Part shown: positions 42,411-51,672 of the stretch, piece after piece
Layout: every line of letters starts with the position of its first letter
Position numbering within the stretch: the stretch's first letter is position 1
NCBI GenBank assembly: GCA_963772225.1
Contig: CAVYWD010000005.1
Coordinates: 186,001-250,000 of the forward strand
From: CAVYWD01 sp963772225
GTDB taxonomy: Bacteria > Myxococcota > Myxococcia > Myxococcales > UBA5297
Length of the DNA: 64,000 nt
Reading direction: 5' to 3'
Program-made: the position numbers and the translations under genes
Notes under the pieces: generated by a model
Database searches by the model: none
Seen by the model: the letters and a program-made list of their open reading frames with translations, nothing else
What the model was told of the DNA's origin: nothing

Positions 42411-44435
42411 ATGCCCAACCTCCACCGCTCCGTCTGCCCCTACGACTGCCCCGACGCGTGCGGGCTCCTGGTGGAGGTGGAAGGCAACCGCGCCGTCGCC
42501 GTCCGCGGCGACCCCGAGCACCCGTGGTCCAGGGGCACGCTCTGCCCCAAGATGCTCCACTACGAGGCGACCGTTCACTCCCCCGGCCGCCTGGCGACGC
42601 CGCTCTTGCGCCACGGCCCGAAGGGCTCCGGCGCCTTCCGGCGCGCCACCTGGGACGAGGCGATCGACCTCGTCGCCTCGCGTTGGAAGGAGCTCATCGC
42701 GGCGCACGGCGCCGAGGCCATCCTGCCGTACTCCTACGCCGGCACCATGGGCCTGCTCCAGCGCAACGCCGGCCACGCCTTCTTCCACGCGCTGGGCGCC
42801 TCGCGCCTGGCCCGCACCATCTGCTCCCCCGCGGCGGACGCGGGCTGGAAGGCGGTGATGGGAGACACTGTCGCGGTGGATCCCGAAGAGGCCGCCGAGA
42901 GCGACCTCATCGTGCTCTGGGGCATCGACGCGGTGGCGACGAACATTCATTTCGTCGCCCGCGTCAAAGCGGCCCGCGCGCGCGGCGGCCGCGCCCTGCT
43001 GGTGGACACCTATCGGACCCCCACGGCCGCCGTCGCCGACCGCGTCTTCCTCGTGCGCCCCGGCTCCGACGGCGCGCTGGCCCTCGGCGTCATGCACGTC
43101 TTGGAGCGCGACGGCCTCGTCGACCGCGCCTTCGTCGACTCGCACGTCCAGGGCTACCCGGAGCTCGCCCGCGAGGTCCTGCCCAGCTGGCCGCCGGAGC
43201 GCGTGGCGTCGGCGACGGGGCTCTCGGCGCAGGAAGTCGAGGAGCTCGCCCGGGCCATCGGCAAGGCGCGCGCGCCGTTCTTGCGGATAGGCAGCGGCCT
43301 GTCGCGCTACGCGAACGGCGGGATGAACGTCCGCGCCATCGTCTGCGTGGGCGCGCTGGTAGGCGCCTTCGCGCGGCGGGGCGGCGGCGTGCTCTGCAGC
43401 ACCTCGAGCAGCCAGGCCTTCGACCTGTCGCCGGTGGTGCGCGAGGACCTCCTTCCGAAACCGACGCGCGTCGTCAACATGTGCCGCCTGGGCCACGCGC
43501 TGAACGAGCTGAGCGCGCCGCGCGTGCACGCGCTCTACGTCTACAACTCGAACCCGGCGGCGGTGGCCCCGGACCAGAGCGCGGTCCTGCGCGGCCTGGT
43601 CCGCGACGACCTCTTCACCGTGGTGCACGAGCGGTTCCTCACCGACACCGCGCGCTACGCCGACGTGGTCCTCCCGGCGACGACCTCGCTGGAGCATGTG
43701 GACCTCTACCGGAGCTACGGGCAGTACTCCATCCAGCGGGCGAAGCCCGCCCTGGCGCCGCTCGGCGAGGCGCGCTCGAACTGGGAGGTCTTCAAGCTCC
43801 TGGCCAAGGCCATGGGCCTCGCGGACCCGATGTTCTCGCTCTCGGCGGACGAGCTCATCAATCGGCTCCTCGCCAAGCCCGCGCCCATGCGCGAGGGCAT
43901 CGACAAGGCGCGCCTCTCGGAAGGAAAGGCGGTGCGCATGACGGTCGCGGATGGGGCGAAAAGCGTCTTCCGAACGCCCTCCGGAAAGATCGAGATCCTC
44001 AATCCGCGGCAGCAGCACCTGCTCCCGGCGGTCCTGCCCACCTATTCCGACCGCGACGGCCCGCCGCTGCGGCTGATGACCGCGCCGTCGCTTCACGGGC
44101 TCAACTCGTCGTTCCTCCAGGAGCGGGACGACCTGCGCGCCAAGGCCGGGCCGATGGCCCTGCGCATGAGCCCCGCCGACGCCTCCAAGCGCGCCCTGTC
44201 GAGTGGGGAGATCGTCGAAGTCGAGAGCCTGACCGGGAAGGCGGCGTTCGTTCTGGAGGTGACCGACGACGTCCCGCCGGGGGTGGTCGTGGCCCCGGGC
44301 GTGCGGCGGCTGGATGACGCGCCCGGCGGGCGAGGCGTCAACGCGCTCACCTCGCAGCGGCTCACCGACCTGGGCGACGGAAGCACGCTCTACGACAACG
44401 CGGTCGAGGTGCGCAGGAGCGGCGCCGGCGGCTGA
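42411..44435 (+). CDS. molybdopterin oxidoreductase (DMSO reductase family)
   Basis: A 674-residue bis-molybdopterin enzyme. The N-terminal 4Fe-4S motif is SVCPYDCPDACG with a fourth Cys in GTLCPKM. The catalytic domain has ATWDEAIDLVASRWKEL, SYAGTMGLLQRNAGHAFFH and VYNSNPAAVAPDQ. The C-terminal cofactor domain has LMTAPSLHGLNSSF. No Tat signal is present, so it is cytoplasmic, like formate dehydrogenase-type or uncharacterised family members. The substrate cannot be told. ATG 42411 is chosen because it starts directly before the FeS motif. No electron-transfer subunit is adjacent. Confidence 0.88.
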   Translation: MPNLHRSVCPYDCPDACGLLVEVEGNRAVAVRGDPEHPWSRGTLCPKMLHYEATVHSPGRLATPLLRHGPKGSGAFRRATWDEAIDLVASRWKELIAAHGAEAILPYSYAGTMGLLQRNAGHAFFHALGASRLARTICSPAADAGWKAVMGDTVAVDPEEAAESDLIVLWGIDAVATNIHFVARVKAARARGGRALLVDTYRTPTAAVADRVFLVRPGSDGALALGVMHVLERDGLVDRAFVDSHVQGYPELAREVLPSWPPERVASATGLSAQEVEELARAIGKARAPFLRIGSGLSRYANGGMNVRAIVCVGALVGAFARRGGGVLCSTSSSQAFDLSPVVREDLLPKPTRVVNMCRLGHALNELSAPRVHALYVYNSNPAAVAPDQSAVLRGLVRDDLFTVVHERFLTDTARYADVVLPATTSLEHVDLYRSYGQYSIQRAKPALAPLGEARSNWEVFKLLAKAMGLADPMFSLSADELINRLLAKPAPMREGIDKARLSEGKAVRMTVADGAKSVFRTPSGKIEILNPRQQHLLPAVLPTYSDRDGPPLRLMTAPSLHGLNSSFLQERDDLRAKAGPMALRMSPADASKRALSSGEIVEVESLTGKAAFVLEVTDDVPPGVVVAPGVRRLDDAPGGRGVNALTSQRLTDLGDGSTLYDNAVEVRRSGAGG

Positions 44436-44523
44436 GTTGGTTTGAGGCAGGCGTCGAATCCGGACGTCCCCTTCGAGGAGTGGTGCCGACCCGCGGACTT
44501 CGGGCCGGCATCTTTCGGAGCGT

Positions 44524-44548
44524 CGCGAACCGCGCGCTGAGGTTCGCG
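44524..44548 (+). terminator. stem-loop after the molybdopterin oxidoreductase gene
   Basis: CGCGAACC and GGTTCGCG are perfect 8-bp arms with a 9-base loop, 89 bases past the stop and between convergent genes. It lacks a T-run, so its role as terminator is uncertain. Confidence 0.35.
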
Positions 44549-44697
44549 TCGGCGGACGCAGGCTCAGAGCGAACGAAGGAGTATCGAGGCGTCGCCCGCC
44601 GTAAGGTCTGGCGCACCGCGCACCGGGCTCTGAGCCGAAGCGCGGCCCGCTGAGCGGGCGAGCGTGCCTCGGGGGGCGTGAAGAGCAAGCGCCCGCG

Positions 44698-45018
44698 CTA
44701 ATCCTTCCGCGCCATCTCGGTGGCATTGCGCGCGAGGCATTCGTTTGGATGAAGCTGCGTCATTCGCCAGGACGCGATGGGCGAGTCGTCGATCAAGACC
44801 TCGGGCTTCGGCAGGAATGCCTTGAAGCAATCCCCAATCGCGAGCTCGCGCGCCGCCTCGGCCGCGTAGGATGCGCCGCCGCTGCTCCAGAGGTAGAGCT
44901 CGGCGCCGGCGCGAGCGAGCTCTTTGACCATCGCGACCATCGGGCTGATGGGAATTCGCTTGCTCCCGAAACTTCGCACCAGGGTGTCGTCCACATCGAT
45001 GAAGATGGCCTTCGGCAT
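44698..45018 (-). CDS. small HAD-like hydrolase
   Basis: A 106-residue protein with HAD motif I at the very N-terminus (AIFIDVDDTLVRSFG), a motif II-like LYLWSSGG and an acidic motif IV-like pair in EVLIDDSPIASW. There is no cap domain, so it is a minimal HAD core. Loss of a motif III Lys is possible, though a Lys is seen in AFLPKPE. It may act on small phosphates or be a degenerate relative. It stands alone between convergent and divergent neighbours. Confidence 0.7.
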   Translation of the reverse strand: MPKAIFIDVDDTLVRSFGSKRIPISPMVAMVKELARAGAELYLWSSGGASYAAEAARELAIGDCFKAFLPKPEVLIDDSPIASWRMTQLHPNECLARNATEMARKD

Positions 45019-45303
45019 CTCTGTGCCGCCCTTTCTGAATTCACCGGCTTTCTCGGGTCCGGCGCAGAAGAATAGCGCGGTTTGCCTTGGGCCTCAGTCT
45101 CGCTCGATGGGAGCGGGCCCCGATCAGCTCGGCCGAGTCCGGGCTCGGCGGCCGAGAGCGCGCGCCGTGCGTTCGGCCGAGGCGCCTTCTGTGCGCCGGC
45201 GGGCAGGGCAAGGGCGACGGATGGGGGCTCGCCGCCGGCTTCGCCGGATTGCTCGCGAGCTCCGGGAGCCGAAATCTCCACGCAGAATGATGGAGGAGAT
45301 GCC

Positions 45304-45981
45304 ATGAGAGACGCGACGCCTTTCGGAGCGCTGTTGCGAGGCATGGCCGCGGGTGCGCTCGGCGCCTTGGCGCAAGACTGGTTCTTCCGAGCGAGCGCCC
45401 GGATCGCGCCGCGGACGCCCAAGGAGGTCTTCGCGCCGCCGGAGGAGCAACAGAGCAGCGAGACCGCGGTGACCACCCTCGCGCGCCGATTCGTCGAGGG
45501 GCTGATGCGCCGCGGCCCGCTAAGCGAAAAGGCCAAGCACGTCGGCGGCGACGTGGTGCACTACGGCTTCGGCGCCGGCTGGGGCGGGCTGTGGGGGCTC
45601 GCGCGCGAGTCGTATCCGCGGCTCAACGGGCCTTTGGGCGTCGCGGGCTTTAGCGCCATCGTCTGGACCGCGGGCGACCACCTCATGGAGCCGTCCTTCA
45701 GGCTCGCCGCGTGGCCGCAGGCCTATCCGCTGAAGGTGCACGCCTACGCGCTCTTCGCGCACCTGGTCTACGGCGCGGCGGTCTGGGCGAGCTACGAGGC
45801 GACGCGCGGCCCTCTCGGGAGCCTGGTCGGCGCGGGGCTCTGGGCCTTCGGCGCCCGCCGCGCCGCCCACAGGGCTCTGCCGAGGGCGGCCCAGCCGGCA
45901 GCCGATCGAGTCATCGGTGCCGCCGCCATGCTCCGGGCCAAGCGCGCGCTCCGCGCCGCCGCAAATGAGGTGAGGGCGTGA
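45304..45981 (+). CDS. DUF1440-like membrane protein
   Basis: A 225-residue protein with GGAGGAG eight bases before ATG 45304. The N-terminus (LLRGMAAGALGALAQDWFF) is a membrane helix. Later hydrophobic segments are FGAGWGGLWGLARE, GVAGFSAIVWTAGDHLM and YALFAHLVYGAAVWASY. The pattern HYGFGxxWGxxYG followed by a helix with H is typical of the DUF1440/YagU group of inner-membrane proteins, linked in E. coli to acid resistance. The 3' end overlaps the GNAT fragment by 4 bases. Confidence 0.7.
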   Translation: MRDATPFGALLRGMAAGALGALAQDWFFRASARIAPRTPKEVFAPPEEQQSSETAVTTLARRFVEGLMRRGPLSEKAKHVGGDVVHYGFGAGWGGLWGLARESYPRLNGPLGVAGFSAIVWTAGDHLMEPSFRLAAWPQAYPLKVHAYALFAHLVYGAAVWASYEATRGPLGSLVGAGLWAFGARRAAHRALPRAAQPAADRVIGAAAMLRAKRALRAAANEVRA

Positions 45982-46159
45982 GGGCGTTCGGTTGCGCGGG
46001 AGTCGTCGTCGACGCGAAGCCGGGCGCAGTCGAGCTCTACGCCAAGTATGGCTTCACGCCATTCGGACCGCTCGAGGGCAGTCCGATGCGCGTCCGCTCG
46101 CGACGGCGATGTGGCTGCCGATCCAGGCCCTCAAGGCGGTGGGAAAGCCGGCGCGCTGA
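45978..46159 (+). pseudogene. fragment of a GNAT toxin-like acetyltransferase
   Basis: Residues CAGVVVDAKPGAVELYAKYG and FTPF match the C-terminal part of TacT-like GNAT proteins (compare VVDAKDVFGQRFYEAHGFTS at 37510). After about 46085 a one-base shift is needed to read LATAMWLPIQALKAV to TGA 46157-46159. The acetyl-CoA-binding half is missing. It is a truncated, frameshifted relic; no antitoxin remains. Confidence 0.65.
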
Positions 46160-46235
46160 CGACCTTCCGGCCCATCTGCGCCGAAGGCGAGCACGGACGG
46201 CGAGACCTGAGGAGTCGCTCGCCGGGCGGCCGCCC

Positions 46236-47561
46236 CTATTGCGCGGCGGCTCGCCCCTCGCGCTCGCCGGATTCCTGAGCAGGGGCGGGGCCGGCGGGGC
46301 GCGAAGGGCGCGCCGGATCGGCGAGGATCTCTAAATCGACGCGGCGATTGGCCCTTCGACCCTCGGCGGTGTCGTTGGTGGCGAGCGGAGCCTCCGCCCC
46401 GCGCACTTCGACGGCGAGCGCCTGGCGCGGTACGCCGCGCCGCACCAGGGCGTTGGCCACCTCGTCCGCGCGCAGACGGGCCAGGCGCAGGTTGTCCTCG
46501 GGCCTTCCGGAGGCATCGGCGTGTCCGACGACGCGCACCCGCGCGCCGCGCTCGCGCACCTCCAGGGCGACCCGGTTGAGCGCGGGCTTGGCTTCGGGGC
46601 CGATGGCCGAGCGGCCGCTCTGAAAGGGGATGCGCTCGACGCGCAGCGGGCTCGCCCGCGCGGCCTCGGGCGCGGCGACCCGCTGCACCAGCGCGGGCGC
46701 GTCCGCGGGAATGAAGTCGTGCGCCGCGACGAGCTTTCGCCCCTCGCCCGCCAGGATGAACTGGAGGAAGCGGCGGAGCTCGCCCTGCGGCTCGCCGCGC
46801 GCGTACAGGAGCAAGGGGCGGGAGAGCGGATAGGCGCCGGTGCGCACCGAGTCCGCGGTGGGCTTCGTCGGCGCCGATCCCGGGCCGGCCGACACCGAGA
46901 GGACCGCGGCGCCGGGCCGCGCCCAGCCCATGCCCAGGTACCCGACGCCCGCGGGATCCTTGGCGACCGCCTCGAGCAGCGCCTCGCTGCGCTCGACAAA
47001 GGTCGTCGCGGGCGCGAACTCGTCAGTGGCCTCGGGGACTCCTCGGCGGAGCACCTTGGCCTTGAAGAACGCGTGCGTCCCCGAGTAGCTGGGGCGGCTG
47101 TAGATGGCAGGCGCGAGGTCGGGCCCGCCCAGCTCGCGCCAGCTTCGCACCTGGCCGGTGAAGAGCGCGCGGAGCTGGTCGACGCTCAACGCCCGGACGC
47201 TGTTGGATGGGTGGACGATGACGGCGATGCCGTCGTAGCCGAGCACGTACTCCCGCAGCTCAATCCGCGCCTCCTTGGCGCGGGCGAGCTCTTCGGCGCT
47301 GATCGTGCGCGAGGAGGCGCCGAGGTCGGCCGAGCCGTCGAGGAGCGCGGGGAAAGCGGTGGCGGAGCCGAGGCCCTCCCATCGGACGAGGACGCCCGGC
47401 GAGGCGGCCTCGAACGCGCGGGCCAGCGCCGGCCCGAGCTCGCCGCCGATGGTGTCCGAGCCCTTGACGGTGAGCGTCGCCGCGCTCGGCTCGGGGGCGG
47501 CAGCGAGGGCCGGCGAGGCAAGGAAGAGCAGGGCGAGGGGAGCCGCGGCGCGCCAGGGCAT
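46236..47561 (-). CDS. PstS-like substrate-binding protein fused to OmpA domain
   Basis: A 441-residue exported protein. The signal peptide is PLALLFLASPALAAAP. Residues about 25-290 are a PBP-like domain of the PstS type (LTVKGSDTIGGELGPALARA, GLGSATAFPALLDGSADLG, YSRPSYSGTHAFFKAKVL). Residues about 300-420 are an OmpA-like peptidoglycan-binding domain (IPFQSGRSAIGPEAKPAL, VVGHADASGRPEDNLRLA, RRANRRVDLEIL). It would bind phosphate or another oxyanion while anchored to the wall. A GTG at 47573 overlapping the upstream stop (GTGA) is an alternative start. It is coupled to the DUF4388-TonB gene. Confidence 0.82.
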   Translation of the reverse strand: MPWRAAAPLALLFLASPALAAAPEPSAATLTVKGSDTIGGELGPALARAFEAASPGVLVRWEGLGSATAFPALLDGSADLGASSRTISAEELARAKEARIELREYVLGYDGIAVIVHPSNSVRALSVDQLRALFTGQVRSWRELGGPDLAPAIYSRPSYSGTHAFFKAKVLRRGVPEATDEFAPATTFVERSEALLEAVAKDPAGVGYLGMGWARPGAAVLSVSAGPGSAPTKPTADSVRTGAYPLSRPLLLYARGEPQGELRRFLQFILAGEGRKLVAAHDFIPADAPALVQRVAAPEAARASPLRVERIPFQSGRSAIGPEAKPALNRVALEVRERGARVRVVGHADASGRPEDNLRLARLRADEVANALVRRGVPRQALAVEVRGAEAPLATNDTAEGRRANRRVDLEILADPARPSRPAGPAPAQESGEREGRAAAQ

Positions 47562-47569
47562 CAGGTCAC

Positions 47570-48439
47570 TCACAGGAAGTCGACGGGCCAGTTGATCCAC
47601 ACCGCGACCTGTGCGCCGTTCCGCAGGGCTGGGCGGAAGGCGAAGCTCGCCGCGGCGCGAACCGCGGCTCGCTCGAACGCGGCGAGGTCGGCGCGCGGTT
47701 CGTATACCTCCGCCCGGGCGACCTTGCCGGTCTCGTCCACGAGGAGCCGCAGAATGACGGTTGGCCGGAGCGGCACCTCGGGCGATGGGCTGCGGGGCGG
47801 CTCGCCCTGGAGGAGCACGGGGAGCTCGTCCCTGGGTGGGCTGAGGGCGCTCGCCTCCAGCGGCGCGGCCGGGGGGCTCGGCGTCGGGGCGGCGGGCGTT
47901 GGCCGGACCGCGGCCTCGGCGTGCGTGCTGCGCACCGTCACCGAGCCGAAGAGCGCGGCCGCGATGGCCCCGAGCGCGGCCGCCGCGGCAAGTCCTCCGA
48001 CCAGGGCGCTGCGCCTTCGGAAGGCGCCCGCGGGCCGGGGTGCAGGGAGCTCGTCGACGGGCTCGAGCAGGTCGTGGTCGAATGCCGGGCTCGGCTCGGG
48101 CAGGGGTTCGGGGCGCGCGTCGAGCCCTCTTCGCTGCTCATCGCTCAGGACCGCGGCGCGCAGGAGCAGCGCGCGGTGCTCGGCGGCCATGTTGGGCGCC
48201 GGCGGCGGAGCGCCGCTCTCCGCCCGAAAGGCCACCCGCACCTCGGAGAGGAGGGCCTGCGCCGCGGGCTCTCCCGCGAGCCCCGCGTACTCGGCGTGGC
48301 TGATCATGCCTCGGTCGAGAAAGAGCCGACCGGATCCGCCGCGGCCCTGCACCTGAATGAGGCACGTCCCCGGCGACTGGCCCTTGACTTGAATGAGATC
48401 GGCGAGGGACAGCTCGCTCGAATTGCCTACCAGCCCCAC
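47570..48439 (-). CDS. DUF4388 (PATAN) - TonB fusion protein
   Basis: A 289-residue protein from GTG 48439. Residues 1-100 are a DUF4388 domain (SLADLIQVKGQSPGTCLIQV, RLFLDRGMISHAEYAG). Residues about 140-165 are a single membrane helix (LVGGLAAAAALGAIAAALFG). A Pro-rich periplasmic linker follows, then a TonB C-terminal domain (PTVILRLLVDETGKVARAEV, FRPALRNGAQVAVWINWPV). A cytoplasmic signalling domain joined to a TonB energy transducer is unusual. With the PstS-OmpA protein downstream it suggests an envelope-sensing unit. This is inference. Confidence 0.78.
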   Translation of the reverse strand: MGLVGNSSELSLADLIQVKGQSPGTCLIQVQGRGGSGRLFLDRGMISHAEYAGLAGEPAAQALLSEVRVAFRAESGAPPPAPNMAAEHRALLLRAAVLSDEQRRGLDARPEPLPEPSPAFDHDLLEPVDELPAPRPAGAFRRRSALVGGLAAAAALGAIAAALFGSVTVRSTHAEAAVRPTPAAPTPSPPAAPLEASALSPPRDELPVLLQGEPPRSPSPEVPLRPTVILRLLVDETGKVARAEVYEPRADLAAFERAAVRAAASFAFRPALRNGAQVAVWINWPVDFL

Positions 48440-48674
48440 GGCGTTGCACCTCGGCTCCCGATGCGCAGATCAACGAAAGAACCGCGCGATGAGCGGAGCG
48501 TGCAAGGAGGCTCGCTCCGCGCCGTGTCGTCGCTGCAGCCTGACTGTGTCGTGTTTGCAACAGAAGGGTCGAAAAGGACCGCGTGTCCCGCCAGGGGCGG
48601 GGAGTTTCGTTTCGCCGGCGCCGCTGCGTTCAGAGCGTCCTTTGGTTAAGCTCGTGTGACATCGGCGAAACGAC

Positions 48675-49346
48675 ATGAACGCGCTCTCCTCGGTCGATAC
48701 GACGCAAAAGCCAGCGGCCGCGAGCCAATCGGCCGCGAGAGTCGTCGAGCTGCTCGGGCTCTTCGTCGCGCTCCCGCTCCTGGTTCGCTTCCGCCTCATC
48801 CCCGCCCCGCGGCTCGCGGTGCTCCTCGTCGTCACGGCCGGCTGCGCCGTCGCGCTCCGGGGCGACCCGACCTTCAGCCGCGCTCGGCACTTTTCGCTTC
48901 GAAGAATCCGGGGCGCTTTGGGCGGCATCGCCGCGAGGGCGGCCGCGGTCGCCGCGAGCGTCGCGCTCCTGGCGCGGCTGCTCGACGCGCCGCCGGTGCT
49001 GTCGGGGGGCTCGCGCGCGGCATGGATCGCCGGGCTCGCGCTCTACCCGTTCCTCTCGGCCTTGCCTCAGGAGGTCGTCTATCGAGTCTTCTTCTTTCAC
49101 CGATACTCGGCCCTGTTTCCCAGGCGCTGGAGCCTCCTCGCCGCGAACGGGCTCTTGTTCGGATGGCTTCATCTGGTCTACCCCAATCTGGTCGCGCCGC
49201 TGCTCTCGGTGCCGGCGGGGGTCGCCCTCGCCATCACTTACGAGCGCAAAGGCGGCTTCTGGCCGGCGCTCGTCGAGCACACGCTGTACGGCCTCGCCAT
49301 TTTCGCGCTGGGGCTCGGGGCGTATTTCTTCGACGGGCGGCCGTGA
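48675..49346 (+). CDS. CPBP family intramembrane metalloprotease
   Basis: A 223-residue membrane protein with about six to eight helices. The CPBP (Abi) motif 1 region is LPQEVVYRVFFFHRYS, with Gln in place of the first Glu of the usual EExxxR. Motif 2 is LLFGWLHLVYPN, with the metal-binding His. A further motif with His is VEHTLYGLAIFALG. The family includes CAAX prenyl proteases and bacteriocin self-immunity proteins. Whether the Glu-to-Gln change abolishes activity is unknown. Confidence 0.75.
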   Translation: MNALSSVDTTQKPAAASQSAARVVELLGLFVALPLLVRFRLIPAPRLAVLLVVTAGCAVALRGDPTFSRARHFSLRRIRGALGGIAARAAAVAASVALLARLLDAPPVLSGGSRAAWIAGLALYPFLSALPQEVVYRVFFFHRYSALFPRRWSLLAANGLLFGWLHLVYPNLVAPLLSVPAGVALAITYERKGGFWPALVEHTLYGLAIFALGLGAYFFDGRP

Positions 49347-49371
49347 GCGAAGGTGGCGGCCGCGGATTGGC

Positions 49372-50092
49372 TCAAGGCGCCCCCGGGCGCGCCTTCGCCC
49401 GCGGCCACTGCCAGTCGCGCACCTCGGGCATGTCCACGCCGTATCGCCGAATGTACCCGTGGTGCTCGATGAGCGCGTCGCGCATGGCCTGCTTCGAATA
49501 GGCGGCCATGGGCCCGAGCCCCGGCACGCGGTCGATGACGTCCATGACCAGGTGGAACCGGTCGAGGTCGTTGCGCACCGCCATGTCGAAAGGCGTGGTG
49601 GTCGTGCCTTCCTCTTTGTAACCGCGCACGTGCAGATTGCCGTGGTTGTGCCGCCGATACGTGAGCCGGTGAATGAGCCAAGGGTAGCCGTGGTAGGCGA
49701 ACAGAATGGGCCGGTCGGCGGTGAACAGCGAATCGAACTCCGTGTCCGAGAGGCCGTGGGGGTGCTCCTCCCTCGGCTGGAGCCGCATCAGGTCCACCAC
49801 GTTCACCACGCGAATTCTCAAAGCCGGTAGATGCCGGCGCAAAAGGTCCACCGCGGCGAGCGTCTCCAGCGTCGGTACGTCGCCGGCGCAGGCCATGACC
49901 ACGTCGGGGACGTCGCCGCGGTCGTTGCTCGCCCACTCCCAGATCCCTAAGCCCGCCGTGCAATGTTTCACGGCCTCGTCCATGGAAAGGTATTGGAGCT
50001 CGAGCTGCTTTCCGGCGACCACCACGTTCACGCAATTGCGGCTGCGCAGGCAATGGTCCAGGACCGAGAGCAGGGTATTTGCTTCCGATCCT
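49372..50092 (-). pseudogene. C-terminal remnant of phosphoketolase
   Basis: Only the last 235 or so residues of xylulose-5-phosphate/fructose-6-phosphate phosphoketolase remain. Homology begins at ANTLLSVLDHCLRSRN and continues with VVMACAGDVPTLETLAAVD, LRIRVVNVVDLMRLQP and FAYHGYPWLIHRLTYRR to a normal C-terminus (DVPDVVMA is intact). The thiamine-diphosphate-binding N-terminal two thirds, about 550 residues, are missing, so it cannot be active. The break coincides with a 26-bp repeat (50093-50118). The adjacent ackA is the normal partner of this gene, so this was once an xfp-ackA operon. Confidence 0.85.
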
Positions 50093-50118
50093 GCGCAAGA
50101 TTTCCTCGCGAAGGGACT
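50093..50118. repeat. 26-bp direct repeat, right copy
   Basis: Matches 42380-42405 in 24 of 26 positions. It lies exactly at the break between ackA and the truncated phosphoketolase, so it marks the deletion joint. Confidence 0.6.
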
Positions 50119-51334
50119 AAGAGCGGACGACCGCCAGCGCCGCCCGGGCGATTTCCCGCTCCTCCTGCGTGGCGATGACGAGCACCCGGGTCCGCGAGCT
50201 CGCCGCCTGGATCTCGCGCTCCACCGGGCCGGAGGCGTTCTTCGCGTCGTCCAGGGAAATGCCGAGCGCCTCGAGCCCAGAGCAGATGCGCCGTCGGATG
50301 GGCGGGCTGTTCTCCCCGACGCCGGCGGTGAAGACCAGCGCGTCGGCGCGCCCGAGGGCGGCGAGGTACGCGCCCACGTATTTCTTGGCCCGGTAGCAGT
50401 AGAGCTCCACCGCTTGCTGGGCGAGCTCGTCGCCGGCCGCCTCGCGGGCGAGCGCCTCGCGCATGTCGGCCGCGCCGCACAGGCCATAGAGCCCGCTGCG
50501 CCGCTCGAGGATCTCCTCGAGCGTTTCCGCCGGCAGGCCGGTCTCGCGCTGGAGAAAGAGCGGCACCGAGGGGTCGACGTCGCCCGAGCGCGTGCCCATG
50601 ACGAGCCCCTCGAGCGGCGTCATGCCCATGGACGTGTCCACGCAGCGGCCGCCGTCGATGGCGGCGGCGCTCGCGCCGTTGCCCAGGTGGAGCGTGATGA
50701 GCTTCAGCGACTCGAGCGGGCGGCCCAGGAGCGCGGCGGCCCGCCGGGCGACATATCGGTGCGAGGTGCCGTGGAAGCCGTAGCGGCGCACGCCGTGGGC
50801 CTGCGCCAGGTCGCGCGGGAGCGCGTAGAGGTACGCGCGCGGGGGCAGCGTGCGATGGAAGGCGGTGTCGAAGACGGCGACCTGCGGAACGTCGGGCAAG
50901 AGCTCCAACGCCCCCTCGATGCCGGCGGCGCTCGCCGGGTTGTGCAGCGGGGCGAGGGGAAAGGTTTCGCGGATGGCCGCGAGGACCCGCGCATCGATGC
51001 GGACCGGCTCCTCGAACGCCGGACCGCCGTGCACCACGCGGTGGCCGACGGCCGCGAGCTCCTCCGGGCGAATCTGTGAGCCCGAGGCGCGCAGGGTCTG
51101 GAGAACCAGGGCCAGCGCCGCGCGGGCATCGAGCGGGTGCGGGAGGTTCTGGACCTGCTCGGGCTCCGAGCGCGCCCGGTGCACGAGCTGCGAGCCCGGC
51201 CCGGTGCTCTGCACGGCCCCCGACGCCAGCGCCGTGAGGTCGCGGCCCTCGAACAGCGCGTATTTGAGGGAAGAGCTCCCTGAATTGAGGACGAGGACGC
51301 GGATGGGCGTTTCGCCCCCGCCAGGTATCGCCAC
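50117..51334 (-). CDS. ackA: acetate kinase
   Basis: Converts acetyl phosphate + ADP to acetate + ATP. The 405-residue protein has the N-terminal phosphate motif VLVLNSGSSSLKYALFEG. ACKA signature regions follow: VGHRVVHGGPAFEEPV, VAVFDTAFHRTLP, YGFHGTSHRYVARRA, LHLGNGASAAAIDGG, DTSMGMTPLEGLVMGTRSGD and TAGVGENS. GTG 51334 is chosen; the 24 residues upstream are not conserved-looking. With phosphoketolase broken and no pta in view, its acetyl phosphate source is unclear. Confidence 0.92.
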   Translation of the reverse strand: MAIPGGGETPIRVLVLNSGSSSLKYALFEGRDLTALASGAVQSTGPGSQLVHRARSEPEQVQNLPHPLDARAALALVLQTLRASGSQIRPEELAAVGHRVVHGGPAFEEPVRIDARVLAAIRETFPLAPLHNPASAAGIEGALELLPDVPQVAVFDTAFHRTLPPRAYLYALPRDLAQAHGVRRYGFHGTSHRYVARRAAALLGRPLESLKLITLHLGNGASAAAIDGGRCVDTSMGMTPLEGLVMGTRSGDVDPSVPLFLQRETGLPAETLEEILERRSGLYGLCGAADMREALAREAAGDELAQQAVELYCYRAKKYVGAYLAALGRADALVFTAGVGENSPPIRRRICSGLEALGISLDDAKNASGPVEREIQAASSRTRVLVIATQEEREIARAALAVVRS

Positions 51335-51672
51335 CCGCTCTCCCCCCTGCCCCGGTCCCCGAAACCCTCGACGGGGCTCGCGACCGAAGGCGGGCTCCAT
51401 GCCCATCCGGCGCCCTCGTGCCTCGCGTCAGAAGCTGGTCTCGGCGCAGGTCTTGGGCAACCCGCCGCGGAGGGGTTCTGGGGTCTACCGAGCGATGGGG
51501 CCCCGGTGTGCCGGGCGGGGGGGCACGGCCAGGGTGTGAGGGCCTCGCGGGTGCCCGGTCGCCTCCTGGCGCGCCTCGAGCGGGCCGCTCGCGCGAAGCC
51601 GCTCGCAGCCGAGGCCGCTATTGCGAGGTTCGTCGGCGCCGGTGCTTGGACGTGCGACAGAATCCTGAAACC

